Below, piece by piece: positions 1-5,269 of a DNA stretch of 5,269 bases. This stretch comes from Streptosporangiaceae bacterium (lineage in GTDB: Bacteria; Actinomycetota; Actinomycetes; Streptosporangiales; Streptosporangiaceae). The position numbers and the translations under genes are program-made. The notes under the pieces are model-generated. The model searched no databases. It had not been told where the DNA came from and was given only the letters and a program-made list of their open reading frames with translations. The stretch spans positions 1 through 5,269 of the forward strand of contig JASHSZ010000012.1 of the NCBI GenBank assembly GCA_030040815.1. Reading direction: 5' to 3'. Each line of letters begins with the position of its first letter. Position 1 is the first letter of the stretch.

Positions 1-85
1 CCTGCCTACCGTGCCACTCCACCGGCAACGAGTTATCGGGCATGCCAGCAATGGTGCCATCAAGCGTGCGAGGCGGGACGGAGTC

Positions 86-514
86 TCAGTCCGGATCGCC
101 GCTGAGCCGTTCTTGGGTATGGAGCTGGATGAGGAGGCCGTCCGGCCCATCGATGTCCACCGCCCAGCCCAGATGCACCTGACGCGGCGCAGAATGATCA
201 ACGCCCAGGGCTGTCAGCCATATATCCCAGGCGTCGAGATCTCTGCCACTGGGGAGGCGGAAGCTAAGAGCCGGCCCGTGATACCCCGTACCGCCCATGG
301 CCTTCATCCCACGCCGGTCCCGGATGCCTCACCGGTCCAGCCGCAGGTAGAGCAATACGTCGCAAGTGTGCTGCAAGGCCACCGCAGTAACGGCGTCTTC
401 CTCCTCCTCGACGAGCACGCGGATGAATCCGGGGACGCGCTCGTACCAGTCGCTGCTGATCACACAGTCGCTGGCGGGCAGGCTGCGGTGGTGCAGCCCG
501 ACGATATCCGGCAT
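86..514 (-). pseudogene. VOC (glyoxalase/bleomycin-resistance-like) family protein, interrupted by an in-frame stop
   Basis: Reading from the ATG at 514, the first 61 codons encode an N-terminal VOC half: a GLHHRSLPASD strand with the usual metal-site histidine, then SSDWYERVPGF and a DAVTAVALQH/VLLYLR strand pair. A TGA at 331-329 stops translation, but the same frame continues to a TGA at 88-86 and encodes the matching second half: PALSFRLPSGRDLDAWDIWL, then GWAVDIDGPDGLLIQLHT. Read through, the product would be about 142 residues, near the usual single-domain VOC length of about 130. The two halves share a frame, so this is a nonsense change (CGA to TGA is one simple route), not a frameshift. 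VOC proteins are cytosolic metal-dependent lyases, dioxygenases or resistance proteins; no substrate can be assigned. Where many VOC members have the last metal-ligand Glu there is Gln (LLIQLHT). No strong ribosome binding site precedes the ATG. A sequencing error or a re-initiated second half (ATG at 307) remain alternatives. Confidence 0.75.
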
Positions 515-653
515 AACTGGACCTGTAACTGTGCTGCTAGCAGGCGAGAGGAGCCCATGTCACGTCCCGCTGCCGCGCACGGTCACGGCAGACGTCGCCG
601 CTAAATGCCCGTGCGAGCTCCCCTGTCCCGGCTGCATTCGGCACTGGCACGCC

Positions 654-689
654 GAGCCGAACGTCCCGCATTGACGGGCCGTCCGCCCA
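654..689. promoter_or_regulatory. Tandem DosR/DevR-like boxes upstream of the DUF1918 gene
   Basis: Two 14-bp sites are centred 22 bp apart. The first (654-667), read on the minus strand as GGGACGTTCGGCTC, matches 10 of 12 defined bases of the DosR core GGGACTTTNGNCCC. The second (676-689), GGGCCGTCCGCCCA, matches only 8 of 12. The block GCCGAACGTCCCGC at 656-669 recurs exactly at 1016-1029 before hsp20, with the same 8-base spacer to the second site. The proximal site ends 74 bases before the chosen DUF1918 start. The consensus is known from mycobacterial hypoxia promoters; its use here is inferred. No convincing -10 was seen. Confidence 0.5.
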
Positions 690-746
690 CTGTGCTCGGC
701 CGGTCAGCCGGGCAGTCTGGCAAAAGGAGAACAGCGCCGCGCACCC

Positions 747-754
747 AGAGGGGG
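747..754 (+). promoter_or_regulatory. Ribosome binding site deciding the DUF1918 start
   Basis: The purine run AGAGGGGG abuts the ATG at 755, too close to serve it, but lies 9 bases before the ATG at 764. This favours 764 as the start. The family N-terminus (MxAxxGDRLxVEG) also begins there. Confidence 0.6.
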
Positions 755-763
755 ATGAGCCTC

Positions 764-985
764 ATGTTTGCTCACATCGGCGACCGGCTCATCGTCGAAG
801 GCGACCCGGCGAGGGCTGGCCTCATCATTGGTGTCCCACACGACGACGGCTCGCCGCCCTACATCGTCAAATGGCTCGCCAACGGACACATCGCCATGGT
901 CTCGCCAGGCCCGTTCGCCCGCATCGTTCCGGCAAGGCACCAATCTGAGGCGCCTCATTACGGGCTACCGGTCACGAGTCACTGA
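764..985 (+). CDS. DUF1918 domain-containing small protein
   Basis: The 73-residue product opens MFAHIGDRLIVEG, the usual beginning of DUF1918, and continues through SPPYIVKW (residues 30-37), NGH (40-42) and SPGPFARIV (47-55), matching the family pattern of a PPY-V-W strand, a GH turn and a PGP motif. The family is small (about 60-70 residues), probably a compact beta barrel, common in actinobacteria, with no settled function. The loop after VEG is shorter than the family members I recall, and the last 18 residues look like an unconserved tail. The start at 764 is chosen over 755 from ribosome-binding-site spacing; an open frame reaching back to 605 has no protein-like content. It lies 128 bases before hsp20 on the same strand, but hsp20 has its own promoter-like region, so the two look co-regulated and not strictly co-transcribed. 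No membrane segment or signal peptide is visible. Confidence 0.8.
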   Translation: MFAHIGDRLIVEGDPARAGLIIGVPHDDGSPPYIVKWLANGHIAMVSPGPFARIVPARHQSEAPHYGLPVTSH

Positions 986-1013
986 TAGGTCTGCACTCAG
1001 AGATGGACTCGAC

Positions 1014-1049
1014 AGGCCGAACGTCCCGCCTGGTCGGCACTTTCGGCCC
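1014..1049. promoter_or_regulatory. Tandem DosR/DevR-like boxes upstream of hsp20
   Basis: The distal site (1014-1027), read on the minus strand as GGGACGTTCGGCCT, matches 10 of 12 defined bases of GGGACTTTNGNCCC. The proximal site (1036-1049), GGCACTTTCGGCCC, matches 11 of 12. Centres are 22 bp apart, about two helical turns, which would place two regulator dimers on one DNA face. The proximal site ends 64 bases before the hsp20 ATG, a plausible place for an activator. The arrangement copies that at 654-689. Paired DosR boxes are known before mycobacterial hspX. No clear -10 or -35 was recognised downstream. Confidence 0.65.
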
Positions 1050-1113
1050 TGCCGAGCCGGGGCCACGCGCAGTTCACTCAGCACCGTAGGAGGAGCAAGA
1101 GGAGGCGTGAGCG

Positions 1114-1554
1114 ATGAGCACGCTGGTTCGCAGGGACTCCCGATGGCCGCTCGCCGAGATGTTCGACTGGCTCGAAGCACCGTGGGCCGTCCTGCGTCCC
1201 ACTTCCGGCCACCCGATGCGGGTGGAGGACTTTGTCCGTGATGGCAGCTACGTCATTCGGGCGGAACTGCCCGGCATCGATCCGGAGAAGGACGTGGAGG
1301 TCACGGTCGCTGACGGAGTTCTGACGATCAAGGCCGAGCGACGCGAAGAGCGCGCTGACAAGCACCACTCGGAGTTTCACTACGGCACCCTCAGCCGCAG
1401 CGTGACGCTGCCGGCAGGCGCCGACGAGGAGCACGTCGAGGCCATCTACGGCCACGGCATCCTCGAAGTCACCGTCAAGCTCACCGCAGAAAAGGCGGAC
1501 ACGGCGGTGCGGAAGATTCCGGTCAGGCAAAATCAGCACCTCAAGCCAACCTGA
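1114..1554 (+). CDS. hspX: Hsp20/alpha-crystallin small heat shock protein, HspX/Acr-like
   Basis: This 146-residue protein is an ATP-independent holdase that binds unfolding proteins in the cytosol, normally as a large oligomer. The N-terminal arm (1-34) is followed by the alpha-crystallin domain at about 35-123: MRVEDFVRDGSYVIRAELPG, then DGVLTIKAER (67-76), SEFHYGTLSRSVTLP (86-100) and the GILEVTV strand (115-121); the tail carries an I-x-V motif (KIPVRQ). From memory, length and wording are close to M. tuberculosis HspX (Rv2031c), including a RAELPG-DP-KDV stretch and LTIKAER, so I assign it to that subgroup; orthology is not proven. An AGGAGG at 1100-1105 lies 8 bases before the ATG; another (1088-1093) lies further upstream. 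Two DosR-like boxes precede it, and no HspR-type HAIR inverted repeat (CTTGAGT-N7-ACTCAAG) was found, which points to hypoxia or redox control over classical heat-shock repression. A strong hairpin follows. Confidence 0.93.
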   Translation: MSTLVRRDSRWPLAEMFDWLEAPWAVLRPTSGHPMRVEDFVRDGSYVIRAELPGIDPEKDVEVTVADGVLTIKAERREERADKHHSEFHYGTLSRSVTLPAGADEEHVEAIYGHGILEVTVKLTAEKADTAVRKIPVRQNQHLKPT

Positions 1555-1598
1555 CGCTCCGAAGGCCGGCCAGGCTCGACATGCCACCGGCCGATAAG

Positions 1599-1633
1599 GA
1601 CAGGGGCGACGCCGTAGCGGCGTCGCCCCTGTC
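1599..1633 (+). terminator. Perfect hairpin, probable terminator of hsp20
   Basis: GACAGGGGCGACGCC (1599-1613) and GGCGTCGCCCCTGTC (1619-1633) are exact reverse complements. The intervening GTAGC can add one more G-C pair, leaving a 3-base loop. It begins 44 bases after the hsp20 stop. No T-run follows (GCTTCCT), a common situation in high-GC actinobacteria, so termination is probable but not certain. The stem is symmetric, but no minus-strand gene converges on it here. Confidence 0.7.
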
Positions 1634-1698
1634 GCTTCCTAAGACGTCAGAGCGTCAGCCACGCAGACAACGGCGCTCCTCGTCGCTGGCCCTTGTCA

Positions 1699-1712
1699 AG
1701 GCCTTTGGTCCC
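1699..1712. promoter_or_regulatory. Single DosR/DevR-like box upstream of the por operon
   Basis: AGGCCTTTGGTCCC matches 10 of 12 defined bases of GGGACTTTNGNCCC, including the central CTTT and final CCC. It lies after the hsp20 terminator, 100 bases before the start of the fused gamma-alpha gene. Unlike the two upstream regions it has no convincing partner 22 bp away on either side. A single match of this quality could occur by chance in a window this long, so it rests mainly on position and on the neighbouring sites. Confidence 0.35.
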
Positions 1713-1812
1713 CCCAGCCCAGGGCACACGCCTCCAGCAGCAATCCGCCTGATCGGCCAGGCTCAGAGGAGAAGTTAGCTGGCCGGACAGAGCCAGCCGA
1801 GGAGGACCTCAG

Positions 1813-3711
1813 ATGCTCCAGATCCGGATCCACGGCCGCGGCGGCCAGGGGGTGGTGACCGCAGCCGAGCTGCTCTCGGCAGCCGCCTTCCGCGAGGGCA
1901 AGCACGCCCTGGCGTTTCCCAGCTTTGGCTCGGAGCGCACCGGAGCACCGGTGATGTCATTCTGCCGGATCGACGACAAGCCGATCAGGGTCAGGGAGCC
2001 GGTCATGCACCCCGATGTGCTCGTCATCCAGGACCCGACGCTGCTGCACCAGGTCGACGTGTTCGAGGGGGCCGGCGACGACGCGCTGCTCGTGATCAAC
2101 TCCGCTGCCCCGGTGGCCGAGCTCGGGATCACAGACTTCACCAGCCGGCTGCGGCCCGGCGCCGTGCTGACCGTGCCCGCGACCGAGCTCGCGCAGCAAC
2201 ACGTCGGACGCCCGGTTCCGAACGCCGCGTTGCTCGGCGGGTTCGCAGCGCTCAGCGGAGCCGTCTCGATCGCGTCTGTCGCAGCAGCGATCCGCGACCG
2301 GTTCTCCGGGGCCGTCGGCGCCGGCAACATCGCGGCGGCGAGGGCGGCCTACGCGGCGGCATCGGCTCAGCTCGGTCGCGCCGCCGGGAACGACGGCGAG
2401 CAGGGGCTTGCTGATGTGCAGCCAGCCGGCGTCGCGAGCCCGGCGTTCGGCACGGAACGCATCGTGCAGATCGAGGGGTCGCGCGGCGTCGCCGAGGCGG
2501 TAGGGCTGTGTCGGCCCGAGGTGGTGTGTGCCTACCCGATCTCGCCGCAGACGCACATCGTGGAGGCGCTCGCCACGCTGGTGAAGACCGGGGATCTCAC
2601 GCCGTGCGAATTCGTCAATGTGGAGTCGGAGTTCGCTGCGATGTCAGTGGCAATCGGCGCGTCGGCCGCCGGTGCCCGGGCCTACACCGCTACCGCCAGC
2701 CAGGGCCTGCTCTACATGACCGAGGCGCTGTACAACGCTGCGGGGCTCGGCCTGCCGATCGTGATGACAGTCGCCAATCGCGCCATCGGCGCTCCGATCA
2801 ACATCTGGAACGACCACAGCGACGCGATGTCGCAGCGGGACTGCGGCTGGATCCAGCTCTACGCCGAGACCAACCAGGAGGCACTGGACCTGCACATCCA
2901 GGCTTTCCGGCTCGCCGAGGAGCTGTCCCTCCCGGTGATGGTGTGCATGGACGGGTTCGTCCTGACGCACGCACACGAGCGGCTGGAGATCCCGAGCCAG
3001 GAGCAGGTGGACCGGTTCCTTCCGCGGTACGAGCCTCGCCAGGTACTCGACCCGGACGACCCGGTGTCCATTGGCGCGATGGTCGGCCCGGAGGCGTTCA
3101 CCGAAGTGCGCTACCTGGCGCACGCCAGGCAGGGCCAGGCGCTTGAGCTGATCCCGGACGTGGCGGCCTGCTTTGCCGGGCACTTCGGCCGCAGCTCCGG
3201 CGGCCTGGTGCGCCCCTACCGGACAGAAGACGCGGACACCATCGTGGTAGCGCTCGGCTCGGCGCTCGGCACGATCAAGGACACCATCGACGAGCTGCGC
3301 GAGGACGGGATGAAGATCGGCGCGCTCGGCATCGTCTCGTTCCGCCCGTTCCCGATCGAGGCGGTGCGCAGCTCCCTGCAGCACGCCAAGCGCATCGTCG
3401 TGCTCGAGCGCGCGCTCGCGGTGGGCATCGGCGGGATCGTCTCGGCGAACGTGCGGATGGCGCTCTCCGGGATCCAGCTCCGCGGCTACACGGTCATCGC
3501 CGGTCTCGGCGGCCGCGCCATCACTAAGCGGTCGCTGCGCGGGCTGTTTACCCGCGCGGCCGATGACGACCTGCAGCCGCTGACGTTCCTCGACCTCAAC
3601 ACAGACCTGATCGACCGCGAGCTGCGCCGGGTCGCTGCTACCCGGCGGTCCGGGCCCGCGGCGGAGAACATCCTGCGTGACCTCGGCGCCGTCGCGCACA
3701 AGATCGGATAG
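1813..3711 (+). CDS. porA: Pyruvate:ferredoxin oxidoreductase, fused gamma-alpha subunit
   Basis: With the beta chain this 632-residue protein would interconvert pyruvate plus CoA and acetyl-CoA plus CO2, passing electrons to ferredoxin; it should be cytosolic and oxygen-sensitive. Residues 1-185 are a gamma domain (RIHGRGGQGVVTAAELL at 5-21, FPSFGSERTGAPV at 35-47). A loose linker (about 186-215) leads to an alpha domain (216-632) with CAYPISPQTHIVEAL, ESEFAAMSVAIGASAAGAR, TASQGLLYMTEALY and NRAIGAPINIWNDHSD followed by QRDCGWIQLY. The last pair is characteristic of PorA-type chains and unlike 2-oxoglutarate-specific KorA, hence pyruvate as likely substrate; another 2-oxoacid cannot be excluded. 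Fused gamma-alpha chains are known in actinobacteria (mycobacterial KorA is fused). No CxxC cluster motif occurs in this chain, as expected, because clusters sit in the beta and delta parts. GAGGAGGA at 1799-1806 lies 6 bases before the ATG. The beta gene starts 10 bases after the stop. Confidence 0.93.
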   Translation: MLQIRIHGRGGQGVVTAAELLSAAAFREGKHALAFPSFGSERTGAPVMSFCRIDDKPIRVREPVMHPDVLVIQDPTLLHQVDVFEGAGDDALLVINSAAPVAELGITDFTSRLRPGAVLTVPATELAQQHVGRPVPNAALLGGFAALSGAVSIASVAAAIRDRFSGAVGAGNIAAARAAYAAASAQLGRAAGNDGEQGLADVQPAGVASPAFGTERIVQIEGSRGVAEAVGLCRPEVVCAYPISPQTHIVEALATLVKTGDLTPCEFVNVESEFAAMSVAIGASAAGARAYTATASQGLLYMTEALYNAAGLGLPIVMTVANRAIGAPINIWNDHSDAMSQRDCGWIQLYAETNQEALDLHIQAFRLAEELSLPVMVCMDGFVLTHAHERLEIPSQEQVDRFLPRYEPRQVLDPDDPVSIGAMVGPEAFTEVRYLAHARQGQALELIPDVAACFAGHFGRSSGGLVRPYRTEDADTIVVALGSALGTIKDTIDELREDGMKIGALGIVSFRPFPIEAVRSSLQHAKRIVVLERALAVGIGGIVSANVRMALSGIQLRGYTVIAGLGGRAITKRSLRGLFTRAADDDLQPLTFLDLNTDLIDRELRRVAATRRSGPAAENILRDLGAVAHKIG

Positions 3712-3721
3712 GAGCACCGTC

Positions 3722-4768
3722 ATGCCCGTGCAGCCGATCAAGTTCTACCAGGTTGGCAGCTTCGCGGTCGGTAACCGGCTGCTCGCCGACGACCAGCGTT
3801 CCGTTCAGTCCGAGACCGACAGAACCAACTCGCTGAACTGCGGCCACCGGGCCTGCCAAGGCTGCGGCGAGGCGCTCGGCGCCAGGTACGCGCTCGACGC
3901 GGCCATGCGAGCGACCAACAGGCAGATGGTCGCCGTGAACGCCACTGGGTGCCTGGAGGTGTTCTCCACACCGTACCCGGAGACGTCGTGGCAGATCCCC
4001 TGGATCCACTCGCTGTTCGGCAACGCCCCGGCCGTGGCGACCGGCATCGCGGCCGCGATGCGCGCCAAGGGGCGTACCGACGTGCGAGTCGTCGGGCAGG
4101 GCGGCGACGGCGGCACCGTCGACATCGGGTTCGCGTGCCTGTCCGGCATGTTCGAGCGCAACGACGACGTGCTGTTCATCTGCTACGACAACGAGGCGTA
4201 CATGAACACCGGCGTGCAGCGCTCGGGAGCAACCCCGCCCGCGGCGCGCACAGCGACGACGCCCGCGGTTGGCCCGCAGCCCGGCAACAGCTTCGGGCAG
4301 GGCAAGAATGCGCCGCTGATCGCGATGGCGCACGAGATCCCTTACGTCGCGACCGCGACCGTCGCTGGCCTGCGTGACCTTGAGTACAAGGTGCGCCGGG
4401 CGATGGAGTTCCGGGGCGCCCGGTACCTGCACATCCTGGTGCCGTGCCCGCTCGGCTGGGGCAGCGCGCCCGGCGACACCATCAAGATCGCACGGCTTGC
4501 CGAGCAGACGGGCCTGTTCCCCGTGTTTGAAGCCGAGGCAGGGGACGTCGTGAGCGTGTCGAAGATCCGCCGCAAGGCGCCGGTCGAGGACTACCTCAGG
4601 CTGCAGACCCGGTATGCGCACCTGTTCAAGACCGAGGACGGCGCGGCAACCATCGCGAGGCTGCAGCGGATGGCCGATCGCAACATCGCCAGGTTCGGCC
4701 TGCTCGACCCCGAGCCATCGGCCACGGCCCAGGAAGCCACCAGCACCCCAGACAAGGAGCGCTCGTGA
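3722..4768 (+). CDS. porB: Pyruvate:ferredoxin oxidoreductase, beta subunit (thiamine diphosphate and [4Fe-4S])
   Basis: This 348-residue chain carries the thiamine diphosphate and proximal cluster of the complex. CQGC (C45, C48), the cysteine of NATGC (C77) and that of LVPCPLGWG (C242) fit the four [4Fe-4S] ligands of PorB. The diphosphate/Mg motif is GGDGGTVDIGFACLSGMF (127-144) ending in YDNEAYMNTG (155-164). FSTPYPETSWQIPWIHSLFGN (81-101), then VQRSGATPPAARTATTP (165-181), are typical of PorB. The ATG at 3722 is chosen because AGGAG at 3710-3714 sits 7 bases before it; an in-frame ATG at 3677 lies inside the alpha gene and adds nothing family-like. The length slightly exceeds archaeal PorB (about 290-310 by recollection), mainly from N-terminal and C-terminal extensions (roughly 1-35 and 325-348). 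Spacing to both neighbours indicates one operon. Confidence 0.93.
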   Translation: MPVQPIKFYQVGSFAVGNRLLADDQRSVQSETDRTNSLNCGHRACQGCGEALGARYALDAAMRATNRQMVAVNATGCLEVFSTPYPETSWQIPWIHSLFGNAPAVATGIAAAMRAKGRTDVRVVGQGGDGGTVDIGFACLSGMFERNDDVLFICYDNEAYMNTGVQRSGATPPAARTATTPAVGPQPGNSFGQGKNAPLIAMAHEIPYVATATVAGLRDLEYKVRRAMEFRGARYLHILVPCPLGWGSAPGDTIKIARLAEQTGLFPVFEAEAGDVVSVSKIRRKAPVEDYLRLQTRYAHLFKTEDGAATIARLQRMADRNIARFGLLDPEPSATAQEATSTPDKERS

Positions 4769-5269
4769 TGGACAAGCCGTTCGCGATCACCCTGGACCCA
4801 GGCTCCAGCCTGGCCAATAAGACCGGGTCGTGGCGCACCGAGCGCCCCGTGTACGTCGACCTGCTCCCACCATGCAACCACGCGTGCCCGGCAGGCGAGA
4901 ACATCCAGCAGTGGCTCTACCGCGCGGAGGACGGCGGCTACGAGGCTGCCTGGCGGCAGATCATGACCGACAACCCGCTGCCCGCCGTCATGGGCCGGGT
5001 GTGCTACCGGCCGTGCGAGACCGCCTGCAACCGGGGACAGCTGGACGCGGCCGTCGGCATCAACTCGGTCGAGCGCTTCCTCGGCGACGAAGCGATCCGG
5101 CAGGGCTGGACCGTTCCGGTCACCGCTGCGGACACTGGCTGCCACGTGCTGATTGTCGGCGCCGGGCCATCCGGCCTGTCCGCCGCCTACCACCTGCGGC
5201 TGCTCGGCCACCGCGTCACCATCCGCGACCAGGCACCCCGGCCCGGCGGGATGATGCGCTACGGCATCC
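4768..5269 (+). CDS. GltD/NfnB-like NAD(P)-binding Fe-S flavoprotein oxidoreductase, 3' truncated by the window
   Basis: The first 167 residues are present. Residues 30-110 form an N-terminal Fe-S domain of the glutamate-synthase-small-subunit/dihydropyrimidine-dehydrogenase type: PPCNHACPAGENIQQWL (C36, C40), then NPLPAVMGRVCYRPCETACNRG (C79, C83, C87). A Rossmann FAD motif follows, VLIVGAGPSGLSAAYHLRLLGH (127-148), then APRPGGMMRYGI. Such proteins move electrons between NAD(P)H, FAD and Fe-S partners. The upstream CxxC that normally starts the first cluster motif in GltD/NfnB is absent, so cluster content may be reduced. The start codon overlaps the porB stop (TGATG), with GGAG at 4756-4759 eight bases before it; a GTG one codon earlier is possible. 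Translational coupling to porB suggests it is the electron partner of the Por complex, replacing or supplementing ferredoxin; this is inference. A true GltD is less likely, since no large glutamate synthase subunit is adjacent. Confidence 0.85.
   Translation, partial: MDKPFAITLDPGSSLANKTGSWRTERPVYVDLLPPCNHACPAGENIQQWLYRAEDGGYEAAWRQIMTDNPLPAVMGRVCYRPCETACNRGQLDAAVGINSVERFLGDEAIRQGWTVPVTAADTGCHVLIVGAGPSGLSAAYHLRLLGHRVTIRDQAPRPGGMMRYGI

Noticed and set aside
1..85. Possible minus-strand partial gene starting at ATG 43, MPDNSLPVEWHGRQ
   Set aside because: It looks mildly protein-like, but only 14 residues are visible, with no recognisable family or convincing ribosome binding site.
555..568. GTCCC-containing site before the VOC gene as another DosR box
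   Set aside because: It matches only about half of the defined bases and has no partner at 22 bp.
11..604. Plus-strand open frame of 197 codons
   Set aside because: It covers the minus-strand VOC gene, has no family-like motif and no ribosome binding site. It is a GC-rich shadow.
605..763. N-terminal extension of the DUF1918 protein from ATG 605
   Set aside because: The first 50 codons are unlike the family, cover the operator-like sites, and lack a well-placed ribosome binding site.
986..1113. HspR-type HAIR operator (CTTGAGT-N7-ACTCAAG) before hsp20
   Set aside because: ACTCAG-like words occur (994-1000, 1076-1081) but no matching inverted partner at the required spacing.
1957..2556. Long minus-strand open frames opposite porA and porB (for example 1957-2556, 2644-3741, 3638-4621)
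   Set aside because: They are low-complexity, Arg/Ala/Gly-rich shadows of well-supported genes, with no family motifs.
4591..5211. Minus-strand open frame opposite porB and the flavoprotein
   Set aside because: The plus-strand frame has clear Fe-S and FAD motifs; the antisense product shows none.

Overview
The window is GC-rich bacterial DNA with strong AGGAGG-type ribosome binding sites, TGA-dominated stops and protein families typical of Actinomycetota (DUF1918, an HspX/Acr-like Hsp20, pyruvate:ferredoxin oxidoreductase with fused gamma-alpha chain). I infer a high-GC actinomycete; genus cannot be decided from this stretch.

Layout. On the minus strand, positions 86-514 hold a VOC (glyoxalase-like) gene interrupted by one in-frame TGA. 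The rest is on the plus strand. A small DUF1918 protein (764-985) is followed by a small heat shock protein of the HspX/Acr type (1114-1554) and a perfect 15-bp hairpin that probably terminates it (1599-1633). A co-directional operon begins at 1813: a fused gamma-alpha chain of pyruvate:ferredoxin oxidoreductase (1813-3711), its thiamine-diphosphate beta chain (3722-4768), and a GltD/NfnB-like Fe-S flavoprotein overlapping the beta gene by one base and running off the window end (4768 onward).

Regulation. Upstream of both DUF1918 and hsp20 is the same arrangement: a 14-base identical block (656-669 and 1016-1029) contained in a site resembling the DosR/DevR dormancy box (GGGACTTTNGNCCC), with a second site exactly 22 bp downstream centre to centre. 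A single similar site lies about 100 bases before the por operon. The best site (1036-1049, before hsp20) matches 11 of 12 defined bases. Since hspX is the classic DosR target in Mycobacterium tuberculosis, I infer that the window belongs to a hypoxia/redox dormancy regulon.

How the genes may work together (inference). Under low oxygen a DosR-type regulator would induce a protective chaperone and a small DUF1918 protein, and perhaps an oxygen-sensitive route that oxidises pyruvate to acetyl-CoA (or the reverse). Electrons from the Por complex could pass to the adjacent Fe-S/FAD/NAD(P) protein, directly or through a ferredoxin not seen here. No RNA gene, CRISPR array, insertion sequence or attachment site was seen.
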